12,683 nucleotides of DNA from Saccoglossus kowalevskii (lineage: Eukaryota > Hemichordata > Enteropneusta > Harrimaniidae), in assembly GCF_000003605.2 (NCBI RefSeq), contig NW_003151753.1, positions 389,819 through 402,501 of the forward strand, given 5' to 3'. Of this stretch, positions 1 to 7,284 are shown piece by piece. The notes beneath the pieces are model-generated. The model was not told where the DNA came from, made no database searches, and saw nothing but the letters and a program-made list of their open reading frames with translations. A program made the translations under genes and the position numbers. Position 1 is the stretch's first letter, and the number at the start of each line of letters is the position of its first letter.

Positions 1-203
1 TGATTAGTCATCGTTGTAACTCGTGATGTAACAAGTTGGTCCAGATCTTTCAATAACTGGCTGGAAATCTGTTTCACAGAATCAGCTATTTTCTTGTTAA
101 TCTGTTCTTCTGGCATAGCGATTATAGTAGTAGTAGCTGGTGTTTTCCCGGCGGTGGCATTATACCCTGCCGGTCTACTTGCAGTTTGCTTATGCGACTC
201 CAT
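1..203 (-). CDS. Probable first coding exon of an unrecognised gene, 5' part only (runs off the left edge)
   Basis: Reading the minus strand from an ATG at 203-201 gives 67 codons without a stop to the window edge. The start is well bounded: an in-frame TAA sits at 212-210, two codons upstream, and G follows the ATG. The product begins MESHKQTASRP. Residues 1-30 are rich in Thr, Ala and Pro, which suggests a disordered start. Residues 31-60 (PEEQINKKIADSVKQISSQL and onward) alternate charged and hydrophobic residues like an amphipathic helix or short coiled coil. There is no signal peptide, membrane segment or cysteine. I do not recognise the family and assign no function. Base composition is visibly less AT-rich than the flanks, as expected of an exon. 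No convincing GTRAGT donor is seen inside, so the exon probably continues outside the window. It lies downstream of C1GALT1 on the same strand, with about 6.5 kb between them. A chance open frame is possible but less likely. Confidence 0.55.
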   Translation of the reverse strand, partial: MESHKQTASRPAGYNATAGKTPATTTIIAMPEEQINKKIADSVKQISSQLLKDLDQLVTSRVTTMTN

Positions 204-486
204 GGAGAATTATGAAGACAAAGTGAACTTTTAAATATTTGATGTAATTGAACTTGAACGTATGTGAGCTGCTGAGTTGCTGGCTAGACTGACTAACTTC
301 CTACTGCTTCCCGCTATTCCCTATCTGATTGCCCCACCCATCTCATCAATTACTATCACCGTAACATTGAAGACAGTATTTTCCCTCTATACTATCGAAC
401 CGAGGGAAAAGATACATATAACAACACAAATATATCTGACAGGAAGTGTCTATTTCGTCACGGTGAGGTGAGAACATTTTCTGTGT
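204..486 (-). promoter_or_regulatory. Presumed 5' UTR/proximal promoter of the left-edge gene
   Basis: This stretch lies directly upstream, on the minus strand, of the ATG at 203 and ends at the 15-bp minisatellite. It holds stops in the frame of the left gene and no recognisable exon. No clear TATA box or initiator was identified, so the regulatory role is inferred from position only. A plus-strand frame at 277-471 looks like chance. Confidence 0.25.
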
Positions 487-678
487 GATTTTTACGCATG
501 TAATCTTTAAGCATGTGACCTTTAAGCATGTGATCTTTACGCATGTGATCTTTACGCATGTGACCTTTAAGCATGTGATCTTTACGCATGTGATCTTTAA
601 GCATGTGACCTTTAAGCATGTGATCTTTACGCATGTGATCTTTACGCAAGTGATCTTTACGCATGTGATCTTTACGCA
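487..678. repeat. 15-bp minisatellite, 12 full copies (E-box-rich)
   Basis: Twelve contiguous 15-bp units run from 496 to 675, with partial units on both sides; the consensus is GCATGTGATCTTTAC. Three main variants occur: A (GATC then TTTAC), B (GACC then TTTAA) and C (GATC then TTTAA). From left to right the order is approximately C B A A B A C B A A A A; the first C has one extra substitution (GTAATC) and the eleventh unit reads GCAAGTG. The repeated C-B-A-A block shows growth by multi-unit duplication. Ten units keep CATGTG (E-box type CANNTG), the exceptions being the first and eleventh. Because 15 is a multiple of 3 and the unit lacks stops in several frames, long spurious open frames appear on both strands; they are not genes. 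The array starts about 290 bp upstream of the left gene's ATG. Confidence 0.95.
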
Positions 679-724
679 GAAGGAAGAAAACAAACTTTAT
701 CAGTGATTATTACCCCCACATTTA

Positions 725-1010
725 CCCCCCCCCCAAAAAAAGAGAAAAAACTAAAATATTTTTTTAAATAATGAAGATGAGAAATCAATAATACAAATAA
801 AAAAGTACACAAAGAACTGTTTCAAAACCAGAGAAGAAAAACTGAAAAAAATAAAGTCAACACAACAACAACACCAACACCAACACAAATACGAAAAACA
901 CTATTTTTTTGTTATTTTAATTTGTTTGTCAATTTTGCTGCTTTTCTTTGCTTGTTTTTTATTCTATTTATTTTATTTATTCTTTTTTATTTTATTTGTC
1001 TTTCTTCGCA
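725..1010. repeat. Low-complexity region: C10/A7 run, A-rich tract, CAACAC-type repeat, T-rich tract
   Basis: A run of ten C followed by A7 (725-741) opens an A-rich stretch. A CAA/CAACAC microsatellite follows at about 858-888, then a strongly T-rich (polypyrimidine on plus) tract at about 901-1010 containing repeated TTTATT and TTTTATTT words. No coding exon is seen. The T-rich strand carries several TTTATT words, which read AATAAA on the minus strand, but nothing ties them to a transcript. Confidence 0.7.
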
Positions 1011-1277
1011 ATCCTAATAGGGATACGAACGCAATACAGATTATTATAAACGTGTAACGAGTGCATCATGACGTCACTTATCATGTACTAGTACCAAGCA
1101 TATTTTCTTGTGGAAGTTATCGGGAATATAGTGGGGGATGATGCTATCTGCAATTCGACACGCGTCACGTAGAACAACGGTTATATAATCGGTTTATGTC
1201 ATTTTGCGATGTTGATGTAATCAGTAAAACGTATCACATTTTTACTCATTTTCAAACACCATTCCATAGTAGTGTAC

Positions 1278-1296
1278 TGCCCTCTATGTGACTGGA
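1278..1296. promoter_or_regulatory. CTCF-like motif 1 (TGCCCTCTATGTGACTGG)
   Basis: The word resembles the reverse complement of the bilaterian CTCF core (GCGCCCYCTRGTGG type) with mismatches. It is supported mainly by the better second copy 55 bp downstream, which shares CCCTCTA, the following G and GACT in the same orientation. CTCF is conserved in most bilaterians. A match by eye is weak evidence. Confidence 0.25.
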
Positions 1297-1332
1297 AAAA
1301 GACCAAAATCACAATACACATTTCCTTATGTC

Positions 1333-1349
1333 GCGCCCTCTAGCGACTC
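1333..1349. promoter_or_regulatory. CTCF-like motif 2 (GCGCCCTCTAGCGACTC)
   Basis: GCGCCCTCTAG matches the central part of the bilaterian CTCF motif in reverse-complement orientation well; the GCGACTC end is less close. It has the same orientation as the similar word at 1278. CTCF would act in insulation or chromatin looping. Occupancy cannot be judged from sequence. Confidence 0.35.
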
Positions 1350-1410
1350 TGCTTTTATGTGACATCTAGATACACTCCCCACACCTTTAAACAAGGTCTT
1401 CTCAATCCCG

Positions 1411-2440
1411 GGGATTGCACCAAGAAATCATGGGAAAATATTCTTGTAATTTAAACAAATAATCTGTCAATTGTTTCCTATCGTCTCCTCAACCCTCAAA
1501 AAATAATTGAAATTAATCCAATGAGGAAATCCTGCGCTTAAAAGGACAGTACATTTCATGATTGACGGACAAGCACGAATCAATACGATTCGAAGCTGTG
1601 GACAAGAGTGTGACCTCTACTGTTCTACAAACAGTATTTTTGTTTGTATAGGGTCGACAGTTTACACATTTATATTGGTACGCCTTTTTATCAAAATCAG
1701 GAATGTCAGTTTGTAGCATATTTGTTATGAATTACTTTGACATGTTTGTCCGTTTCTCGTCATCCTTTTTTACTCACTGAGGACAACTATCTGACTTCAG
1801 AGATTGATAGTGCCAATTGCATTAATTAAAAAACTATTTCTTGTCAATAATAATTTGTAATTATTAGTATGCAAATTAATCTATTTAATATGCACAGACT
1901 TATCTTTAAAACTTCGTACTTGATTGTTCCATGGCGTTTTAATATCATGGAAATCAATAACTAATTCGAGTTCCTTAAAGGCCCAATTCAATGTGTGGCT
2001 ATGCTAATAACTGCTGTTAATCATTTGCAAATATCCATAACATATAAACATAAGCAAACACAGTATAATATTCATAACCACATGTACCATTTGAATGCCC
2101 TAACTTTTCCTGCCGAAATGTTGGCCCAACATTTTGCATATTACCCAGTAGTGTAGTTTATACCTGCCAACTTGTCACGAACCTCACGAAGGTGATGACC
2201 AAAAAAATCATGAATTTATTCTGAATATTTCAAATAATATAAAACGCATAATATATTCCAACTAGCTAATTTGCATAACATACATGTTTGGAGAAGTCCC
2301 AGATTACGATTGGTGAAAAAAAGAAGACATTATCTATTCATCCAGCGATTATTGGTGGTTGTGCAATTTATTGAAGATCCTAAACTTACATCCATAAATT
2401 TTACAGCAAACTCGTAAAAATGCGGGTGATTTTATGTAAG
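1411..2440. other. AT-rich intergenic DNA without a supported gene
   Basis: No exon with believable splice sites or recognisable protein was found. Small structures seen are a 6-bp-arm inverted repeat CGAATC/GATTCG at 1576-1592 and a 9-bp-arm palindrome at 2116-2134. A phrase at about 2163-2200 (CCTGCCAACTTGTCACGAAC and onward) has the look of an old transposon remnant, but no second copy lies in this window to prove it. Confidence 0.6.
2116..2134. repeat. Perfect palindrome with 9-bp arms
   Basis: AAATGTTGG, a single central C, then CCAACATTT. The arms are perfect reverse complements. It could be a dyad protein-binding site or a remnant of an inverted-repeat element; nothing nearby decides. 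Confidence 0.7.
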
Positions 2441-3162
2441 ATGTGGTTGATGAATGTGGGCAACTTTGCCTTCAATTTTTATGCCAGAGAGGCATAATTT
2501 ACATTGGCATGATACATATGGAACAAAATATGGAGGGTTATTATGTTAATAGTGAAAAAAAAAAATTTGAAAAGGTTACTATTAAAGTTCATGGGCCGTG
2601 TCGCTATAATATAATAAGAGATTGGAATTATACTGATTATTATGAATTAGCATTAATGTCACAAGCTGTCACAACAAAGTGAATTTATACACATCTGTCA
2701 CAACTATTAAATTAGAATTTTATTCCCTTAAACATGACCCATCTGTCAATAACTTTGAACAATTTTATTTAATAGTAGTTTTGTTACAAATAGACTAGGC
2801 TAGGTGCTTTTCACTTATATTCCTGACTGATTCCGCGAGCTGTGGTTAGTATTCGCTCTGATAGGGGCTTAACACTGTACATGGAGTTCGAAGCTTTTTT
2901 TATGTACTACTTCGGAGATCAGTTAAGATTAGTTTTCACAGCTGAAAAGTTTCTCGAAATGTGCTATATACTTAGTGGAGAGTATTGGGGGAGGGGGAAG
3001 TTGTGTTCCTTAGGATCCATGCGCCGTAAATCTATAATAATAATTGACCTGAAATTCAGCTGGTCTTATTATTGAGCATGGCCGTTCTATTTATATCTGA
3101 AGAACCATTCACTGCAACTAGGTACATAGTACATAGGTGCCTTGGAATAATGCACAGGCATG
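2441..3162. other. AT-rich intergenic DNA with only unsupported short open frames
   Basis: Plus-strand frames at 2443-2682 (79 aa) and 2842-3075 (77 aa) were read. Neither product shows a recognisable domain, their codon use simply follows the local AT richness, and no convincing splice sites frame them. I therefore do not call genes here. Confidence 0.5.
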
Positions 3163-3257
3163 CTATTGCAGATGGACATGTGTAACCAATGCAATAATGA
3201 AGGTATTGGACAAGAAGCATAACTAACCTACCAAATGACCATATATGGCCATTTTAC
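3163..3257 (+). repeat. 95-bp direct repeat, copy 1 (contains a CArG box)
   Basis: It begins CTATTGCAGATGGACATG and ends after ATGACCATATATGGCCAT. It is nearly identical to 3329-3422: the differences seen are one A/C change early, a small indel (AACTAACC versus AACAACC) and divergence at the right end. Flanks of the two copies differ, so this is a duplicated block rather than a simple tandem array. CCATATATGG at 3239-3248 is a perfect CArG box, the SRF-binding consensus. Confidence 0.9.
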
Positions 3258-3328
3258 CTAATTAATAAACATAACAGTAATATATCAAACGGTTTTGCAG
3301 ATTATGCATAAACCTAATATTTATAGAA

Positions 3329-3422
3329 CTATTGCAGATGGCCATGTGTAACCAATGCAATAATGAAGGTATTGGACAAGAAGCATAACAACCTACCAAA
3401 TGACCATATATGGTCATGTTAC
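3329..3422 (+). repeat. 95-bp direct repeat, copy 2 (contains a CArG box in an 18-bp perfect palindrome)
   Basis: This is the second copy of the block at 3163, 166 bp further on. Its right end carries ATGACCATATATGGTCAT (3401-3418 region), an 18-bp perfect palindrome centred on the CArG box CCATATATGG at 3404-3413. In copy 1 the same palindrome has one mismatch. Inside both copies CCAAT and ATTGG words also face each other. Confidence 0.9.
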
Positions 3423-3432
3423 AACATTCAGA

Positions 3433-3625
3433 GGCGACGGCACGATCTGCTCATCAACCTTGTTCAGAAGGTGCAACCTTACTAGTGGGTCCGGGGCATG
3501 CTCCTCTTAACAATTTAGACCCCTTGAAACGCAATTTCCCACATTTGAGGGGGAAATTTTGCTGAAACAAAATGTTTCAGCTTGATTTTGGAGGGGCGAC
3601 TGCTCCCTTCCCCCGTGCCGCCGCC
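3433..3625. mobile_element. Short GC-richer element with 12-bp terminal inverted repeats (MITE-like)
   Basis: The left end GGCGACGGCACG (3433-3444) and right end CGTGCCGCCGCC (3614-3625) are inverted with 11 of 12 positions matching. The 193-bp interior is distinctly richer in G and C than the surroundings. It contains a perfect internal hairpin GCTGAAAC-AAAAT-GTTTCAGC at 3561-3581. No open frame of note is present, so it would be non-autonomous. A target-site duplication is not obvious, which lowers certainty about the class. Confidence 0.55.
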
Positions 3626-4795
3626 ACAGTCATTAATATACATAATGTTATTAGTACCTGTTAAACTTTGTAATAAACTGAGTTCTCAAAACACAAGTGA
3701 CCGATCTCCAATTAAATTTGCTACTAAGGTGCATCACTAAAATTAACATATTCATACATGTTAAATCGTTTTTGGATCTGAGCGTGTTAAAGTTATTGGA
3801 GTCAAATAAAATGGCATGAAATTATTTTATTTGGCATTATACATCATGCATTAACCAAATTGCATATAGGAAAACAACATATATATAACTATCGAACGTT
3901 AATATCGCACATGGGGAAGGGGGTCATATAACTGTCATCCACTGTTCAGAAATTAGCATATTAACAGCAAGCTTTATACATCAGTCAACATTATGATCAT
4001 CTATTGACAGCAGAAGTGAAACCTATCATGGAAAGGACCCACAAAATATTAAAGAGATAAATCAGGCTGTGATGGGCTTAATTAAAGTGACCCATGTCTA
4101 TACTGAATACAACAAAAACAGACAGTGTGTTGTATATAAGTCTATTTAAAAAAAAAATTTAAAGATACTGGAGTTTCATTCACCGGGTAGAAATAACATA
4201 CTATCTGGTTTACACGAGAAAACGACACATTCATTTAACTGTGTTTGGGTATCCTAGTGCTAAAACTCTGTGCATCACGCAGCATATAAAAGTGGGTATC
4301 CATTCATTATTCACTATAGCAGCACACCTTCTATGTAAATAAATTACTCACACACAGACTTTTGCTGGTATGTTCCATGCAAAATAATACAACTCTTAAA
4401 CTACCAATACCCAGTAAAAACAGTTTGGCGAGTTACACAGATGTTACACAGATGTTGCACCGAATAATACTAATTTTCAAAAAATATAATTTGGTCTAAA
4501 TTTCATTTTTTTTTTTGGCTTTCACAAATGTCTCTAATTTTTATAATTTATACCACCAGTCTAGTTTTTAAACAGATTAACTCAGAAGCCATGGCAACTC
4601 AGAATCTAAAAAAAGTATCAAAACAAAATATACCATACAACTGGGATAACACAAGGTGTTATAGTTACCAGTATGCTTTCGGGTGGTAGCCATTTTAACA
4701 TTGGCTCCTAAAATTAAAACAAAATTTAAGAAAAATTGTTAAATAGAGATTATAACAGTATGTTAACATCGTTATCTTCTCATGGAGACACGAGT
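3626..4795. other. AT-rich intergenic DNA, nothing supported
   Basis: No exon, RNA gene or clear element was recognised. Minor structures are an A-run flanked by TTTAAA words at about 4144-4161 and a short tandem GTTACACAGAT pair at about 4432-4454. Confidence 0.55.
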
Positions 4796-4946
4796 TACTG
4801 TAAAATTCTTTATTTTTGCTATTTTTTCTTTAAGGATGATTCAGTGAAAATAAAATGTTTTATACAATCATCTCGCAAAAAATCAGTGAAAATAAATTCC
4901 ATAAAAAACACCGAAAATTCCCGATAAAATAAAGTATTTTACAGTA
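4796..4946 (+). mobile_element. MITE family 1, copy 1 (diverged, 151 bp)
   Basis: It opens TACTGTAAAATTCTTTATTT and closes AATAAAGTATTTTACAGTA, inverted ends of the same family as the copies at 5570 and 9715. The interior keeps GATGATTCAGTGAAAATAAA and CAGTGAAAATAAATTCCATA in the family order, but has deletions and many substitutions. It is the oldest copy here. TA at both outer ends would fit a TA target-site duplication of the Tc1/mariner type (inference). Confidence 0.85.
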
Positions 4947-5569
4947 ATAAATAGTCTAATTTACCGGTATGTTAAAAAATCCTGGTCACTTTCATCTACA
5001 AAATTATTAATAACAGACTCACTAACCACATGGTTGATTTCTTTTATTTCAAGCATACAAAAGCATTTATAGTAAATTTGGGGGTATTGTAATTAAAATA
5101 AAGAACTGTGCACTGCCTGTTATTACCTGATAACAGAGTGGATGGGGATTTTTGCTTAAATAATTGACTTGACTGCATCTAGACCCTTATTGCACATACT
5201 CCCAAACTTGCCTTGCTATCACGCAATAAAGGAAACAAGTAATTTATGGTGAATATAATAATTTCTCATCTTCCAAGCCTCAAAAAATTTTAAGTGATGT
5301 TTTTTTTTAAAATTGCCTCAGTCGTAGCACCACATGGTATGAGGATACAATTGGTTTGCTTGTTATAAACACGCTGTATGTCATTTTGGAGCTTATAGTG
5401 TTCTGATGACTGAGTTAATAAAAGTAAATTTTATGATAAATTAAGACACTATCAAAAAAACATTTTACTTTTTTGTGTAATATTTAAAAAAAAAAAAAAA
5501 AAATGTTGTATTTTCAGAAAATAATTAGCCAGCTTGATTGCCTATTTGCATTGAGGCAGGGAATATATG
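4947..5569. other. AT-rich intergenic DNA, nothing supported
   Basis: No exon or structured element was recognised between the two MITE copies. An A-run of about 18 at 5487-5504 is the only conspicuous simple repeat. Confidence 0.55.
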
Positions 5570-5764
5570 TACTGTAGAATACTTTATTTTCGCTATTTTC
5601 GCTGAAGGGATGATTCCGTGAAAATAAAATCCAGCATATATACTTTTTCCCCTATATTTTACATTAAACTCATCAAAAATCAGTGAAAATAAATTCCATA
5701 CAAAATGCCCAAAAAGCCTTTTCAGCGAAAATTAATTCCAGCGAAAATAAAGTATTCCACAGTA
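5570..5764 (+). mobile_element. MITE family 1, copy 2 (195 bp)
   Basis: The left end TACTGTAGAATACTTTATTT and the inverted right end AATAAAGTATTCCACAGTA give terminal inverted repeats of about 25 bp with one mismatch. Relative to copy 3 it differs at about five positions and lacks 17 bp inside the left inverted repeat. The missing piece lies between direct TTATTTTCGCT words, as expected for a slippage-type deletion. There is no coding capacity. Confidence 0.92.
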
Positions 5765-6700
5765 TTTGCACCCAGCTGTGCTAACTCTATTAACCAAAGA
5801 GAAGCACAGATTGGATGAAAGCTGGCGACATGCTATATTATATAGTGTCATACCCTACTGTAGCCATTCAAATACTTTGTCACATTTCAAATTTCAATGC
5901 TGTAAACTAAAAATTAACACAAATTGTAATTTATTTTTTAAATACTTTCATTTCAGGTTACCCATGGATGTGGGGTTTACAGTTAATTTATTACATTTCA
6001 AAACCCGTCTGACCAATCATAGCTACCGTGTGAAATCAAATGTAGAAACAGGACAAACATGGTCATAGCATTATAAGTGATGTCAAAACATTGCATGGGA
6101 TTGGACAAACATGAAAGTATTTTTGTAGGTATTTCCGTGCTTAATAATGTACACATTTGACGATGGTCAATTTTGATGGAGGATACATCAACGGCATATC
6201 CTCACTGGAAGATAGGAATTGAACAATAAAAAAACAGAAAATTCAATTTCAAAATCTAATTATTTGATTTTTATGGCAGACATTCAAACTCCATCTTTCA
6301 CACATTATGTAAGAGTTCACAGTGACTGAAAATCACCTATTCCCCATCAGTAGTGTGGATAAATATAATTTCAAAAAAGTCTCAAATGCAAATTGCAACC
6401 TTTTGTTTTAAATTTAATCTACATTTATTATACATTTTTTTTTTTAAAAATCTTCAGATAACAGCATCCATGAGTAGTCTGAAATGTGTAAAACAATCTG
6501 CTAAAATTGAGTAAAATTCAATAAATACAGAGTTTTGTCTTCACAACTATTGACTTTTATACAGCACACTATACAACACTCTGTATATTGGGAGGACTGC
6601 TATGAAGTATAGTGGTCATAGTAAAATAACATATCCAGGTGATGACCTAGATTTCTAGTACTGAAGAATATACAACACTAATATTTGTTTTCAGAGGTTC
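5765..6700. other. AT-rich region downstream of C1GALT1, no gene supported
   Basis: A plus-strand frame of 100 codons at 5766-6068 abuts the MITE. It encodes no recognisable domain and is probably chance. The stretch from about 6240 to 6700 may belong to a longer C1GALT1 3' UTR (minus strand), with a further AATAAA on the minus strand at 6424-6429, but this is not decidable from sequence alone. Confidence 0.45.
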
Positions 6701-6745
6701 TGCTGTGTGCTTCTACTCAACAGGTGAAGTTGTTCCCATTAATCG

Positions 6746-6751
6746 TTTATT
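6746..6751 (-). terminator. C1GALT1: Candidate C1GALT1 polyadenylation signal AATAAA
   Basis: On the minus strand AATAAA occurs 21 nt after the TAA stop of the C1GALT1 terminal exon. Use of this signal would give a very short 3' UTR of about 35-60 nt. A second AATAAA at 6424-6429 (minus) would give a UTR of about 350 nt. AT-rich sequence makes such words frequent, so neither is certain. Confidence 0.35.
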
Positions 6752-6772
6752 GCACTGTGTACTGGTTCAATT

Positions 6773-6919
6773 TTATGACACGGCTGGAGTCACAGCTTGA
6801 CATACACTTTTTTCCACAGCGAATGGTCTGAGATGATATAACAAGTATTCCAGCGAGTACATCAAGTTGGGGCCAACGTAATGAAAGGTTATTGTATGAT
6901 CAGCACAGCATCCCAAACC
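6773..6919 (-). CDS. C1GALT1: C1GALT1 terminal coding exon
   Basis: This exon encodes the last 48 residues and the stop codon of the galactosyltransferase begun in the exon at 11462-12138. It starts GLGCCADHTITFHYV and continues through MYSLEYLLYHLRPF to TPAVS and TAA. The Cys-Cys pair, the FHYV word and the YLxYHLRP word are hallmarks of the C-terminal end of core 1 beta-1,3-galactosyltransferases. The acceptor on the minus strand is a pyrimidine-rich run ending TTTTATTTTCACAG (AG at 6921-6920), and the exon begins in phase 0, matching the phase-0 donor upstream. After HLRPF the protein has only 15 more residues, a shorter and dissimilar tail compared with vertebrate T-synthases. Codons before the acceptor are open by chance and extend the apparent frame to 6970; they are intron. 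Confidence 0.94.
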   Translation of the reverse strand, partial: GLGCCADHTITFHYVGPNLMYSLEYLLYHLRPFAVEKSVCQAVTPAVS

Positions 6920-7158
6920 CTGTGAAAATAAAACACAGAAAATGATAATGAATAAAATAACGCACTGCACATCGTCTATGTTTCCACTGTATGGATTTTT
7001 ATGTTTCCTGAATTTGTGGTTGATTTAAGGTAGTACCCTACTCAATTTTTGCAATGTTTATCACGATAGTTTATTATGTACAACCACGAAGTAATATTTA
7101 TATTGTAACATGAAACAGCAATATTCTGTGTAACTGTGAGCAGTCCTGTATTTATTTA

Positions 7159-7280
7159 CAGAAAATAACAAAATATTCTTTAAAAAATGATTTATTTTTA
7201 GATCATGCTCTTATGCTCATGCAGAAAATGGTCAAATATTTTTAAAAAAAAATGATTTATTTTTATATTCATCATGTACT
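7159..7280. repeat. Imperfect tandem duplication, period about 63 bp
   Basis: CAGAAAATAACAAAATATTC followed by an A-run and ATGATTTATTTTTA (from 7159) recurs from 7222 as CAGAAAATGGTCAAATATTT with the same A-run and ATGATTTATTTTTA. The right part of each unit is less alike. Confidence 0.7.
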
Positions 7281-7284
7281 TCTA

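Larger units (their letters stand above)
1040..1410. promoter_or_regulatory. CpG-enriched patch with a perfect CRE; candidate cis-regulatory element
   Basis: In an otherwise CpG-poor region, about ten CpGs cluster between 1050 and 1200, around ACGCGTCACG and neighbouring words. A perfect palindromic cAMP response element TGACGTCA lies at 1069-1076 (CREB/ATF family site). A TATATAA-like word lies at about 1182-1189. Two CTCF-like words follow (separate entries). No coding exon was found here. The regulatory reading is inference from motif content. It lies about 0.9 kb upstream of the left-edge gene's ATG. Confidence 0.35.

Noticed and set aside
346-706. Long open frames on both strands (68-115 aa) with pentapeptide repeats such as KITCV, RKDHM and HVIFT
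   Set aside because: They are produced by the 15-bp minisatellite, whose period keeps several frames open at once on both strands.
1513-1719. Minus-strand 68-aa frame with several cysteines
   Set aside because: No recognisable domain and no clear pair of splice sites; consistent with a chance frame or an old remnant.
2443-2682. Plus-strand 79-aa frame ending GPCRYNIIRDWNYTDYYELA and onward
   Set aside because: Not recognised; codon use follows the local AT bias and no splice or promoter signals support it.
2842-3075. Plus-strand 77-aa frame
   Set aside because: No domain, composition as expected by chance; starts and ends in bland intergenic DNA.
4736-4927. Plus-strand 63-aa frame
   Set aside because: Mostly inside MITE copy 1; translation of a non-coding element.
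5766-6068. Plus-strand 100-aa frame
   Set aside because: Longest plus-strand frame but with no recognisable domain and starting at the edge of a MITE; chance is more likely.
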